Shown one piece after another: positions 54,037 through 63,175 of a stretch of 64,000 nucleotides of DNA. A program made the position numbers and the translations under genes. How positions within the stretch are numbered: the first letter of the stretch is position 1; the number at the start of each line of letters is the position of its first letter. Under the pieces are notes generated by a model. The model was not told the origin of the DNA. It saw only the letters and a list, made by a program, of their open reading frames with translations, and ran no database searches. Source of the stretch: Paenibacillus contaminans (GTDB taxonomy: Bacteria; Bacillota; Bacilli; Paenibacillales; NBRC-103111); NCBI RefSeq assembly GCF_003285015.1, contig NZ_QMFB01000004.1, positions 62,001 to 126,000 of the forward strand, in the 5' to 3' direction.

Positions 54037-57000
54037 CTATTCACCCTTACGCACATGAAACGTTACGCTTGTCCCTTTCCCAAATGCACTTTGGATGCGA
54101 AGTCCCGTTCCGAAGTGCCTGATTAAACGCTGATTCGTATTGATCAATCCGACACCCGAGCTGCTGTCCGCTTTTCTTTCCAATATTCGTTGCAATAACC
54201 CATCCTCCATGCCGACCCCGTCGTCTTCAACGGTTATCTCTGCATACGTTTCATAGACAGAAATTCGAATGACAATCTTACCGCCCTCCGTGCGTTTCAT
54301 AATGCCGTGTCTTATCGCATTTTCAACCAAAGGCTGGATCGATAGAAAGGGAACTTTTACATGCCCGCGGCGATCGACCTCCCAAATAATCTCCAGCCTT
54401 TCTTCAAAACGAACCTTTTCAATATATAGATAAGACTGCACTAAACTTAGCTCGTCTTCGAGCGGAATAAGCTCGTCTATATTTTGAAACTTAAATTTGT
54501 TCCTCAAAAAATGGCTGAACTCATGCAGCAAATCGCGCATTTTATCCAAATCGATTTCACTTAAAGCCGTCACCGCATTTAAGGTGTTAAATAAAAAATG
54601 AGGCTGGATTTGCGCTTGCAGCCACGCGGCTTCCAACCGCAGCTGCTCGCGGACGAATTGTTTAATCGTCGTTAGCGCCTCTATCCGCGACTTTAATTCG
54701 ATCGCTTCCACCGGCTTGGTCACATAATCGTTGGCTCCCGCCAAAAAACCGCTTTGAATGTCTTTGGGCCGGCTTCTTGCGGTAAGGAGCAACACGGGCA
54801 GCTCTGTAAATGAAAATCGCTCGCGAATCGTTCGCGTCAGTTCATACCCTGACATCTGCGGCATCATAATATCGGAGATGACCAGATCCCACTCCTTTGT
54901 ATCCAGCAGCGCCAGCGCTTCTTTCCCGCTCGTGGCCGTCTCGATCACATATTCGTCCGGCGGCAATATGGATTCCAGCACTTGAAGATTGACAGGATCA
55001 TCATCAACAATAAGGATGAGCGGACGGTTTGGATTCATTTCCAATAACGTCGCCGGTCTCGCAGCCGGAAGGTTTTCCGCCCTAGCCGAATGGACCACTA
55101 ACGGATCGTGATCCCTGCCGGAGCCTTCTTTCACTTCTTTCTCTACATTCTCATTCAAACCAGCCAGATCTAACGAAAATGTAAAGGTCGATCCTTCGCC
55201 CAAAGCGGAGGCCGCCTCCAACGTACCGCCATGAAGCTCAACCAGCTGCTTGCTTATGCTTAACCCTAGCCCAAAACCGCCTTCGATCATCGTCTCGCTC
55301 GTGCTGGCTTGCTCGTATGGACGGAATACCCGTTTAAGCATCTCCGCATCCATCCCGATCCCGGTATCCGAAATAACGATATAGGCGCGGTCGTCCTCCG
55401 CATAAGCCTGAATCGATATGATGCCTTCATTCGTATATTTCACTGCATTATGAAGTAAATTGAAAACGATTTGAATGACCCGGTTCTCATCCGCGGAAAC
55501 CGGAGGGAAATCATCTGGAATATGATTGGCTATTTTAACGAACTTCACTTCCGCGTTTAATTGCAGCATGTCAATGACTCCGGTTACGATCGGCTGAATA
55601 AACAGGACCGTTTTCTGTAAGCGCGGATTGCCCTCACGTAAACTCATCACGTCGATCAAATCGTTTAATATGAGCGTCAGCCGGCGTCCTACGCTCAGAA
55701 CCGTTTCAAGCTCTTTGACGCTTCTTTCCTGCAGCATGGATTTTTCTCTATTTAAAACGGATTGCGACATGTTGAGCATGCTGTGAAGCGGGTTTTTAAA
55801 TTCATGGGAAGTATTGGCCAGAAATTGATCCTTATGGTCGTTCATTCGCTGCAAGGTTGCGGCAACCTCTTTCGTTCGGGCATGCATGATAAAATAATCC
55901 TTAAACCAAACGGTGGCTAAACATCCCATCGAAACAATCATATCGAACGGATAAAAGACAAGACTCAACCCGCTATCCCGCCACAGCAACGACCAAATAA
56001 AATGATGAATGATCGCAAGGAACGACATCAGCAGCAATAGATTGCTTCTTATATCTTTAATTACTTTTTTATAAATGGCGATCATCGTGATCCCTGCCGC
56101 AGTGAAGCCTAACAGGTAATAAACCGGGAAGAGCATAATCACCTGACGCGTATCCAAAAACAACGTGATGCCGGCAGTCCCTAAACTCATTACCCTATAA
56201 ACCGGATATATCTTCTTCCAGTATGGGAGCTCCCGATGATTCGTACATTGCAGCAAAGCGTAGGCTCCGATAACGAGCGCAGCGTTCGCCAGCCGGAAAT
56301 CCCAATTATTGCCCATGTAAAATAACTGGTGAAACAGCTTCTCATCATTACTGAGTACGTTAGTTAGCGCAATACAGAAAGTCAGCAATGAAAAATAGAG
56401 CAGCTTCTTCTCCTTATTTCCCAGTAAAAATAAAATAAGCGCGTAGACGGCATGCATAAAAAAGATGATGGTTGCCAAAAGCTGCATTGATACGGAAATT
56501 TTCATTTCCTTATCGACGGCTTCTTCCGAACCGAATTTAACGGAACGAACAATGCCGCTGCTTCGGCTATCCGTATAATTCGACGCCTGAATCACAAGCT
56601 CGATTACGCCGTTAACGTCTGGAGTAAATGTCGCAGAGTACGGCAGGTTTTTCGCTACATACGCATTCTCCGTTCCCGCTACCCGTCCGGATTTGGCAAG
56701 CAATCGTCCGTTTACGTACAATTCCGACGAACTGCGCACGCTCGGTACGCGAACGCTATAATTAAGATCCTTTTCCGGATCTACATAAAGCCGCAAACGA
56801 TAAGAAGCAAATCCAAACTGTGAAGATTGGTCAGCATGCAATGCTTCGTCCCAGCCTCCCGGAACTTGAATAAGCTTCGGCTCATTCTCGCCCGACGCTT
56901 GCCGCTTCCCGTCTCCCATCAACCATTGCGAAGGATAAAACTCCCATTCCCCGTCAAGCAAAAGAATGCCGCCGTCCTCCGCATTCCAATTATGCAAATC

Positions 57001-57150
57001 CATTTGCCCGTTTGTAATGGATTCTTGTTTTTGAATATGGAACGTTTTGAGCCACAACATGCGCGAACCGGATAAAACAACGAGTATTAATCCCAGCACG
57101 AGCAGAATATGGCTTTTTCTCATCTGGTATTTCGGTGAATGGTTTGCCAA
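54037..57150 (-). CDS. Hybrid sensor kinase/response regulator with two kinase cores
   Basis: 1037 aa, starting at TTG (57150). TM1 lies near residue 20. A galactose-binding-like extracellular domain spans about 55-205 (LLLDGEWEFYPSQW, SSELYVNGRLLAKSGRV), then seven spans (7TMR-DISM type, 225-410), and HisKA with the phospho-His in FLANTSHEFKNPLHSML. HATPase 1 follows (FNLLHNAVKYTNEG, DTGIGMD), then a receiver with Asp in DLVISDIMMPQMSG, a LytS-type kinase with QPHFLFNTLNAVTAL, and HATPase 2 (PLVENAIRHG, DDGVGM). AGGAA precedes the start. Its 3' end is duplicated as a relic at 46632-46796. Output partner and signal are unknown; a sugar or wall fragment bound by the extracellular domain is plausible. 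Confidence 0.92.
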   Translation of the reverse strand: MANHSPKYQMRKSHILLVLGLILVVLSGSRMLWLKTFHIQKQESITNGQMDLHNWNAEDGGILLLDGEWEFYPSQWLMGDGKRQASGENEPKLIQVPGGWDEALHADQSSQFGFASYRLRLYVDPEKDLNYSVRVPSVRSSSELYVNGRLLAKSGRVAGTENAYVAKNLPYSATFTPDVNGVIELVIQASNYTDSRSSGIVRSVKFGSEEAVDKEMKISVSMQLLATIIFFMHAVYALILFLLGNKEKKLLYFSLLTFCIALTNVLSNDEKLFHQLFYMGNNWDFRLANAALVIGAYALLQCTNHRELPYWKKIYPVYRVMSLGTAGITLFLDTRQVIMLFPVYYLLGFTAAGITMIAIYKKVIKDIRSNLLLLMSFLAIIHHFIWSLLWRDSGLSLVFYPFDMIVSMGCLATVWFKDYFIMHARTKEVAATLQRMNDHKDQFLANTSHEFKNPLHSMLNMSQSVLNREKSMLQERSVKELETVLSVGRRLTLILNDLIDVMSLREGNPRLQKTVLFIQPIVTGVIDMLQLNAEVKFVKIANHIPDDFPPVSADENRVIQIVFNLLHNAVKYTNEGIISIQAYAEDDRAYIVISDTGIGMDAEMLKRVFRPYEQASTSETMIEGGFGLGLSISKQLVELHGGTLEAASALGEGSTFTFSLDLAGLNENVEKEVKEGSGRDHDPLVVHSARAENLPAARPATLLEMNPNRPLILIVDDDPVNLQVLESILPPDEYVIETATSGKEALALLDTKEWDLVISDIMMPQMSGYELTRTIRERFSFTELPVLLLTARSRPKDIQSGFLAGANDYVTKPVEAIELKSRIEALTTIKQFVREQLRLEAAWLQAQIQPHFLFNTLNAVTALSEIDLDKMRDLLHEFSHFLRNKFKFQNIDELIPLEDELSLVQSYLYIEKVRFEERLEIIWEVDRRGHVKVPFLSIQPLVENAIRHGIMKRTEGGKIVIRISVYETYAEITVEDDGVGMEDGLLQRILERKADSSSGVGLINTNQRLIRHFGTGLRIQSAFGKGTSVTFHVRKGE

Positions 57151-57240
57151 GAAGTATTCCTCTCCCAGTCAATAGATGTCCTAATGTCTATTATACAACC
57201 ATCCTTGCTTGGCGGACTTTTAATATTTTTTAGTGAAAAA

Positions 57241-57274
57241 TAAAAAAATGAACAAAGGATGTCGTCCTTTGCTC
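57241..57274 (-). terminator. Intrinsic terminator
   Basis: The minus strand reads GAGCAAAGGA-CGACA-TCCTTTGTTC followed by ATTTTTTTATTTTT. It lies 39 nt past the small ORF at 57313-57450 and about 260 nt past the DinB gene, so it probably ends a transcript carrying one or both. Confidence 0.82.
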
Positions 57275-57312
57275 ATTCTCTCATGATTCGAATTCGCGAG
57301 CCCAATTGCTTT

Positions 57313-57450
57313 TCATTCCCAAAATGGTGTGCCTGTAAATAAAAAGTCTTCCCTATTTGCATACCTGCCAAATTCGCGAAACGATGACTTTTTTACATCC
57401 ATCGGCAGCCAACAGTACGCATCAGGCAGACCGATAGCGTTCATCATCAT
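57313..57450 (-). CDS. Possible 45-aa small protein
   Basis: The frame MMMNAIGLPDAYCWLPMD continues to FLFTGTPFWE-stop. GAGG lies just before the first ATG, giving 5-nt spacing to the second. An in-frame TAA stands 39 nt upstream of the first ATG, and a good terminator lies downstream. Composition (Trp, Phe, Tyr, Cys rich) looks protein-like, but no family is recognised; it may be the surviving tail of a lost gene. The rest of the 57151-57531 gap shows a kinase promoter candidate (TATAAT on the minus strand) and nothing else. Confidence 0.35.
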   Translation of the reverse strand: MMMNAIGLPDAYCWLPMDVKKSSFREFGRYANREDFLFTGTPFWE

Positions 57451-57531
57451 AGCCTCATTGAGCTCTTGTACCTGTTAGCTTAAGGAACCTCGGATAATGA
57501 CACGGTCCAAATTAGGGTCAGTTTAAGTATA

Positions 57532-58032
57532 CTACCAGTATAACTGCCCCTTTCTCATTTTGGCGATGTATGTGATTTGCCCTGTGTGACCTGGCAAATG
57601 TCTAAATTGATGCAGCATCATTTCAAGAACAGTAACATTGTTGTCAACTCCGCTATTCGTTAGTGGCGGCAAATTCAAATACGGTTGATCGACTAACATT
57701 TCAGGTTTTACTTTCACCTTTTCCAAGACTTCAATGATGAGCTCAAAAGATCTGGTAATAAGCGCCAACGCTTGTCCTTTCGATAGTTGGAGCCCACGTT
57801 CAAACTCCTTATCTCTGTTTCTTGTATCTGAAACGTTAAAAAATACGGTTTCAATTCGTTGATGAACGGTTCCCCAAATGTGAGCCACTATATTGGCGAT
57901 GCTATTGCTCTCAGGTGTGGGTGCCCATACGATATCTTCGTCTGATAATTGTTCAATTACGTATAAAGTCCATTTTTTTTCTGATTTATATTTCATCAAG
58001 AGAAATTCAATCAGTAACGATGTGCTGTCCAA
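57532..58032 (-). CDS. DinB/YfiT-family protein
   Basis: A 166-aa four-helix protein with metal-ligand histidines in SIANIVAHIWGTVHQRIETV and LEMMLHQFRHLPGHTGQI. A TTG at 58032 (AGGAGG 10 nt upstream) is preferred over an upstream in-frame start that has no site. The family includes metal-dependent thiol transferases and DNA-damage-induced proteins of unclear role. Monocistronic, possibly with the small ORF downstream. Confidence 0.87.
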   Translation of the reverse strand: MDSTSLLIEFLLMKYKSEKKWTLYVIEQLSDEDIVWAPTPESNSIANIVAHIWGTVHQRIETVFFNVSDTRNRDKEFERGLQLSKGQALALITRSFELIIEVLEKVKVKPEMLVDQPYLNLPPLTNSGVDNNVTVLEMMLHQFRHLPGHTGQITYIAKMRKGQLYW

Positions 58033-58176
58033 GAAACTCACACCTCCTTTAATTTCACAAAGACACAACAAGAACATATGTTCCTATTATTAGGCCATAT
58101 TAATCCATTGCAAGCAAATATTCATTGCAAAAAATTATCCAATCGTTTAACGAGGTAGCTTTTTTTCAATCTCTAT

Positions 58177-59550
58177 TCATAACCAAGAAAACGGCTTAGA
58201 GGATCCCCTAGTACGTTCCGCGCGTTCCATTTCTTCGGCAATGATGCCAAGGCCTTCTTCAATATCACGTTCATCGGTCCGTATGATACTCATGCGTAAC
58301 AAGTTCATTTTAGGAAAAGCTGAAAGGTACTGCCGGTCGGCCGCTAGGACGTCAACACCACGATTGTTCAATTGCCTGATCAATTCCTCTTTATTCACGT
58401 CTGAAAGGCGTATTGCAGAAAAGAGTCCTCCGCTAGACTGGATGGAATACAAGGAATCTTTAGGTAATAATCTCCTTGAAATATCTCTTAATTTGTTCAT
58501 GCGATGATTGTACAAGGATTTCATTTGCTTAGCATGATGATCGTACATTCCGGACTTTAAATAAATCTCCAGTACCCCTTGGGACAGAACGGACGTACTA
58601 AGATCGGCCGACTGTTTGTACAGGTGAAGCAGAGGAATTAATGAATTCGGTACTGCTGCTGCAGCAAGTCTTAATCCGGGCAGCATCACCTTAGAAAAAC
58701 TTCGAAGATAAATGACACGACTGGAGCCATTATAAGCACGAATAGGATCTGCCTTGGCGTTTGTTTCCAAATCCGCAAGATAGTCATCCTCTACAATGTA
58801 AACGTCGTATGCCTGAGCCAGCTCCGCTAGTCTCTGCTTTTCTTCTTGTGTATATGAAGTACCTAATGGATTATGGAATCGCGGTATTGTATAAAAAAAC
58901 TTTATTAAATTGCTTTGAAAATGTCGCTCCAAAGCTGCCCAATCCATTCCGTTAGGCGTTCTTTCGATGCCAATTACGGTCTGTTTTTGTGCTTTTAATG
59001 CATTCAGCATTCCCCAATATGTCGGTTGTTCAAGCAAAATGTTCGTCTTCCCGTTCGGAAAAGGCATCCCGGCTAAAAGATGAAGAGCTTGCTGAGCGCC
59101 CGAGAATATAAATATTTGCTCTTCCGATGAAAAGACTTGTTGCTGATGAAACAGCTTCACAATTTCCTGACGAAGGGAGAGTAATCCTTGCGGATCCGGA
59201 TATGTGAATATAGAAGCCTCAAATAGCTCCATTGCTTTGTTTATACATTGCCTAAAATCCTTTTGTGATATAGATGAGGGATCAGGCGCTGCTGATGCAA
59301 AATCGATTCGTTTTGTTTGTATCAAGGGTAGAAGCGCTTCTTGCGCTACGACAAAGTAACCGCTCTTCGGGCGTGAATAAATCAGATACTCCTTTTCGAG
59401 TTCCTGATACGCGCTAATGATTGTGTTAACGCTGCAATCAAATTTTTGGCTCTGCATGCGGATGGAAGGCAATCTCTGGCCGGGTTTAATTAGACCTTTG
59501 ACGATGTCTGAGCGAATGCTTTGTATAATCGAGTCCTTTTTATTTGTCAT
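58177..59550 (-). CDS. MocR/PdxR-type GntR regulator with aminotransferase domain
   Basis: A 457-aa protein. The N-terminal winged HTH (SIIQSIRSDIVKGLIKPGQR, LPSIRMQSQKFDCSVNTIIS) is joined to a fold-type I aminotransferase domain with PLP-binding Lys in LRSFSKVMLPGLRL. Other segments are NPLGTSYTQEEKQRLAELA and IVEDDYLADLE. MocR proteins usually control a divergent gene; here that is the EamA transporter 116 bp away. A 9-bp inverted repeat spans the shared promoter. Confidence 0.92.
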   Translation of the reverse strand: MTNKKDSIIQSIRSDIVKGLIKPGQRLPSIRMQSQKFDCSVNTIISAYQELEKEYLIYSRPKSGYFVVAQEALLPLIQTKRIDFASAAPDPSSISQKDFRQCINKAMELFEASIFTYPDPQGLLSLRQEIVKLFHQQQVFSSEEQIFIFSGAQQALHLLAGMPFPNGKTNILLEQPTYWGMLNALKAQKQTVIGIERTPNGMDWAALERHFQSNLIKFFYTIPRFHNPLGTSYTQEEKQRLAELAQAYDVYIVEDDYLADLETNAKADPIRAYNGSSRVIYLRSFSKVMLPGLRLAAAAVPNSLIPLLHLYKQSADLSTSVLSQGVLEIYLKSGMYDHHAKQMKSLYNHRMNKLRDISRRLLPKDSLYSIQSSGGLFSAIRLSDVNKEELIRQLNNRGVDVLAADRQYLSAFPKMNLLRMSIIRTDERDIEEGLGIIAEEMERAERTRGSSKPFSWL

Positions 59551-59606
59551 AGCCCTACCCCTAATTCGTCTGTACCCATACAGATGGAACTTTTATAGAT
59601 ACACAC

Positions 59607-59650
59607 ATACTTTTGCACCTATTATAATGCAGATTATCGTACAAAAGTAT
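59607..59650. promoter_or_regulatory. Inverted repeat centred on the EamA -10 element
   Basis: ATACTTTTG (59607-59615) and CAAAAGTAT (59642-59650) flank TATAAT (59623-59628) almost symmetrically in the divergent MocR/EamA region. Likely a regulator site, probably for the MocR protein. Confidence 0.5.
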
Positions 59651-59666
59651 ATCCGGGGTGACTAGC

Positions 59667-60533
59667 ATGAACAAAACGACAAATGGTTGGATCAGCGGAT
59701 TCTTAGGTGTGCTTATCTTTAGTGGTTCTCTACCGGCTACACGTTTGGCTGTAATGGATATTAATCCTTTGTTCCTAACGGTATGTCGTGCCGCAATAGC
59801 TGGGGTCCTGGCGGGCGTACTCCTTCTCCTATTCAGGCAGCAACGCCCTGCCAGAAGCGACATTCTTCCGCTGTTGTTAGTAGCTCTTGGTGTTGTAGTG
59901 GGGTTCCCGCTGCTGACTGCCCTAGCGCTTCAGTATGTCACATCCGCTCATGCGATTATTTACATCGGGCTTCTGCCGCTCTCGACTGCAATTTTTGGCG
60001 TACTGCGGGGCGGTGAGCGTCCGCGACCAATTTTTTGGGTATTATCCGCTTTAGGAAGTTGCCTTGTGGCAGGATTCGCTCTAGCAAATGGGGCCACATC
60101 TTCGCCAATAGGTGATGGACTCATGCTGGCATCAATTATTGTGTGCGGTTATGGTTATGCGGAAGGTGCACTTCTCTCACGGAAATTAGGCGGTTGGCAA
60201 GTCATCTCTTGGGCGCTCATCATCTCGCTTCCCGTAATGTTATTGCTCTCGTTATATTACATGCCACAGTCTTGGGCTAACATCCGCGTTTCGGCATTCT
60301 TAAGCCTGGCTTACGTCTCTCTTTTCAGCATGCTTATCGGTTTCGTATTTTGGTATCGCGGTCTTGCTCAAGGAGGTATAGCGGCAGTCGGGCAGCTGCA
60401 GCTCCTCCAGCCATTTTTTGGTTTGTTGCTCTCGGCTCTCGTTCTGCATGAGTCAGTCGGTTGGCCAATCTTTATTGTAAACATCGGTGTCGTATTGTGC
60501 GTGGCGTTTGCAAAACGTTTTGCATCCAAATAG
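59667..60533 (+). CDS. EamA/DMT-family transporter
   Basis: A 288-aa inner-membrane exporter with about ten spans and two EamA halves (GVLIFSGSLPATRLAVMDIN, ALQYVTSAHAIIYIGLLPLS, SLLSMLIGFVFWYRGL-like C-terminal half). The ATG at 59667 has GGGGTG 6 nt upstream; a GTG 9 nt earlier lies inside that site. Controlled presumably by the divergent MocR regulator. The family exports amino acids or metabolites; the substrate is unknown. Confidence 0.92.
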   Translation: MNKTTNGWISGFLGVLIFSGSLPATRLAVMDINPLFLTVCRAAIAGVLAGVLLLLFRQQRPARSDILPLLLVALGVVVGFPLLTALALQYVTSAHAIIYIGLLPLSTAIFGVLRGGERPRPIFWVLSALGSCLVAGFALANGATSSPIGDGLMLASIIVCGYGYAEGALLSRKLGGWQVISWALIISLPVMLLLSLYYMPQSWANIRVSAFLSLAYVSLFSMLIGFVFWYRGLAQGGIAAVGQLQLLQPFFGLLLSALVLHESVGWPIFIVNIGVVLCVAFAKRFASK

Positions 60534-60536
60534 TTG

Positions 60537-60566
60537 AAGATCAGGGTTGGAGCCCTGATCTTTTTT
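60537..60566 (+). terminator. Intrinsic terminator after the EamA gene, overlapping the convergent gene end
   Basis: AAGATCAGGG-TTGGAG-CCCTGATCTT followed by TTTT. The stem includes the last codons and stop of the convergent transporter gene (stop at 60541). Confidence 0.88.
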
Positions 60567-61443
60567 CCTTGGAACGGTCATGTAGCGATGAAGCATTCAA
60601 CCGTTTTATTTCCGCGATCATAACGCCCAGCAGAATGAATGCTGCTCCGACATAACCTTTTATCGGCAAAAGTTCATGTGCGAAAAAATAAGCGAATATA
60701 GCTGCAAATACAGGTTCCAAGGAAAAAATGAGGCCCGTATGCGTTGGCGTCGTATATTTTTGGGCGATCGTCTGCGCAATATACCCGAATGCACTGCAAA
60801 CGACGCTTAGTACCAACACGGCTTGCCAACTCTCATAGGAAGACGGAAGCATCGGAACTTCATAAATGAAAGCGAACAATAATCCAAAGCCTCCTGCAAA
60901 ACCAAGCTGCAAAATTCCCAGGTTTACTATGTCCGCAGCCTTCGCGGCCGATCCAGTTAACAAAATATGAATGGCATACAGCAGCGCAGCTAACATACAC
61001 AAGAAATCGCCTGGCATGATGCTCATACGATCATTTAACGTAAGCAATCCGATACCGACCATAGTTACCAAAACCCCTGCTATCACGTTCGATTCCGGTT
61101 TCTTCTTTACTATAAGCGCAGACAATAAGGGCACGAAAATAACGGTTAAACCGGCTAGAAATCCGGCGTTGGACGCGGTCGTGTTTTTTAGGCCGAAAAT
61201 AATAGAGGATGACACGGCAAACAGAAGAAAACCGAGCGCGAATGAGAATATCACCGTTTTCAAATTTATAGCTCGATATCGTTTGACCAGAATGGGAAGA
61301 CATAATAAAAAAGCCAGCCCATAGCGAAGAGCAACGATATTGAAGGCGGACAACGAATCCAGGCCGATCTTCATAAACAGATAGGACGAACCCCAGCACA
61401 TCGTAACGAGTAGGATCAACAAATCGGCTTTTAGCGGTTTCAT
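60541..61443 (-). CDS. EamA/DMT-family transporter
   Basis: A 300-aa ten-span transporter: LLILLVTMCWGSSYLFMKIG, YGLAFLLCLPILVKRY, GLTVIFVPLLSALIVKKKPE, LLTGSAAKA, TPTHTGLIFSLEPVFAAIFAYFFAHE. AGGGGG lies 6 nt before the ATG. Divergent from a LysR regulator 150 bp away, probably its controller. Only distantly similar to the neighbouring EamA protein. Confidence 0.92.
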   Translation of the reverse strand: MKPLKADLLILLVTMCWGSSYLFMKIGLDSLSAFNIVALRYGLAFLLCLPILVKRYRAINLKTVIFSFALGFLLFAVSSSIIFGLKNTTASNAGFLAGLTVIFVPLLSALIVKKKPESNVIAGVLVTMVGIGLLTLNDRMSIMPGDFLCMLAALLYAIHILLTGSAAKAADIVNLGILQLGFAGGFGLLFAFIYEVPMLPSSYESWQAVLVLSVVCSAFGYIAQTIAQKYTTPTHTGLIFSLEPVFAAIFAYFFAHELLPIKGYVGAAFILLGVMIAEIKRLNASSLHDRSKEKRSGLQP

Positions 61444-61592
61444 TCATATCCCCCTGCAAAAGAAGTTAAGAGTATTTCCAATAGACAGCCATTCATTTTT
61501 TCATTAGTATATTACTCAGTAGATAAATTAGTAAAATGAATATTTATTATCTTATACATGAAAAAAAGTAATGTTTAAGGGAGGGTTTGGGT

Positions 61593-62477
61593 TTGAGTAT
61601 CGCCAAGTATGAAATTTTCCGAAAGGTTGTCGAGGTTGGGGGTTTGACCAGTGCAGCGGAATCCTTGGGACTCACGCAATCGGCAGTAAGTCATGCCATA
61701 GCCAGCCTTGAAGATGAATTCGGTTTTTTGCTTCTGGCGCGAAATCGAACGGGAGTCCGCTTAACCGTAAACGGTGAACGCGTCTTAAAGCATGTTCACG
61801 AAATTTTATCGGGTAATGAACAATTAAAGCAAGAAGTCGCTGCGATTAACGGCTTGGAAGTTGGCACCATTCGGATCGGCACGTTTTCAAGCGTTGCGAT
61901 TCATTGGTTGCCCGGCATGATGAAACAATTTCTGTACGATCACCCTTCAATCGATATAAAGCTGGTACAAGGCAACTATAATGATATTGAAGCATGGATT
62001 AAAAACGGTGAAATCGACTTTGGATTTTTGTCTTTGCCTTCCGCGGAAAGCTTTGAGACGATTCCCTTGGAAAGGGATCGCATGGTATGCATCGTTTCCA
62101 AAGAACATCCCTTAAGCCAACAATCGCGCATACGTTATGATCAAATCGAAAAAGAATGGTTTATTATGCCTACTTACAGCTGCGACCAAGACGTTAGGCG
62201 CATATTACAATTACACGCTTGCAAGCCGCACGTTCAATTCCAAGCAGGTAATGATCATGCGATCATCGCTATGGTTGAGAACGGTCTGGGGATAAGCATC
62301 ATTTCTGAAATGTTCGTAAAAGGATGCACTCATAATGTCATACCGATAGAGCTGGAAGACGGAATGTATAGAACACTCGGTATCGCCATCCCCTCTTTGA
62401 AGCATGCTTCACCTGCAACACGCAAATTTATCGACCACGCCCAACTATGGTTAAAAGGAAAGGGAAGTATGATTTAG
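61593..62477 (+). CDS. LysR-family regulator
   Basis: A 294-aa regulator. HTH VGGLTSAAESLGLTQSAVSHAIASLE (about residues 16-41), then LLLARNRTGVRLTVNGE. The effector domain spans 90-290 (GTIRIGTFSSVAIHWLPGMM, IDFGFLSLPSAESFETIPL, MVENGLGISIISEMFV). A TTG at 61593 has GGAGGG 7 nt upstream and is preferred over another TTG 6 nt earlier. It likely regulates the divergent EamA gene. AT-rich repeats in the 61444-61592 gap may hold its site. Confidence 0.92.
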   Translation: MSIAKYEIFRKVVEVGGLTSAAESLGLTQSAVSHAIASLEDEFGFLLLARNRTGVRLTVNGERVLKHVHEILSGNEQLKQEVAAINGLEVGTIRIGTFSSVAIHWLPGMMKQFLYDHPSIDIKLVQGNYNDIEAWIKNGEIDFGFLSLPSAESFETIPLERDRMVCIVSKEHPLSQQSRIRYDQIEKEWFIMPTYSCDQDVRRILQLHACKPHVQFQAGNDHAIIAMVENGLGISIISEMFVKGCTHNVIPIELEDGMYRTLGIAIPSLKHASPATRKFIDHAQLWLKGKGSMI

Positions 62478-62540
62478 GCAGTGAAACATAAAGGAGATTC
62501 AATTTGGTTAAGGTTAGCCAACTTCACTTTACTTCGACAA

Positions 62541-62588
62541 AAAGGTTCAAGTTCTTGTCGTTCATCTGCAACAAGAACTTGAACCTTT
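62541..62588. terminator. 18-bp perfect hairpin
   Basis: 62541-62558 pairs fully with 62571-62588 (arms around GGTTCAAGTTCTTGT) across a 12-nt loop. On the minus strand TTTTTG follows; on the plus strand only TTT. It may serve both the LysR gene and the convergent small gene. Confidence 0.7.
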
Positions 62589-62616
62589 AAAAACAAAAAC
62601 CCGCAAGTTATGCGGG
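62589..62616 (-). terminator. Intrinsic terminator of the small unknown gene
   Basis: The minus strand reads CCCGCA-TAACT-TGCGGG followed by TTTTTGTTTTT, 11 nt past the stop at 62628. It is the first of two tandem hairpins. Confidence 0.82.
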
Positions 62617-62627
62617 CTTGAATCGGG

Positions 62628-63059
62628 CTATATTCTTGTCGATGTTTTTGGTGTTCTTTGTTCCCCCTCCTCCTTCTGAATCTCTTGAATGATTACCGTA
62701 ATAAAATCTTCTTTTTCCTCCGTAAGTTCTTTCTTAAACCATGCGGCGCATTCTTCAGAAAAACTGTTGCGTTCGTTTTTTAAGAAGATATCCACCCATT
62801 CGAAAACCTGTTTCGATTCACTTATGCCCATGTAAAACATCGGGCGTATGGCTATTTTCAAAAGCTCTCGTTCAAGGTGCGGTCGCGAGGAGATAACTAT
62901 AGGGATAACTTCTAAAAAACCATCCGCAGCTGCTTCACAATTGTAGCTTGGTATCCAATTTCCGATCATTTCGATAATTAGTTTATCTTCGACTTCGCAG
63001 GAACCTGCTTTGATGCTACCCAGTAATTTGGAAATGTCATCGCCAGATACTTTTTCCAT
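62628..63059 (-). CDS. Small soluble protein of unknown function
   Basis: 143 aa, mostly helical and acidic; no signal peptide or membrane span. Segments include SGDDISKLLGSIKAGSCEVE, LLKIAIRPMFYMGISESKQV and AAWFKKELTEEKEDFITVII. The ATG at 63059 has GGAGG 8 nt upstream; a start 63 nt earlier lacks one. No family recognised. Own terminator downstream; co-directional with, and about 115 nt after, the APH-family gene. Confidence 0.75.
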   Translation of the reverse strand: MEKVSGDDISKLLGSIKAGSCEVEDKLIIEMIGNWIPSYNCEAAADGFLEVIPIVISSRPHLERELLKIAIRPMFYMGISESKQVFEWVDIFLKNERNSFSEECAAWFKKELTEEKEDFITVIIQEIQKEEGEQRTPKTSTRI

Positions 63060-63175
63060 AGCGGAGACCTCCGATTTCTTATCTCTTACCACTTCATTTC
63101 TTTTGTTTTCTAACTGTTTCACTCTCTTACATGCGCCTCATTCCATTCCCCTGGCATAGCGTTTAAGTACCCCTC

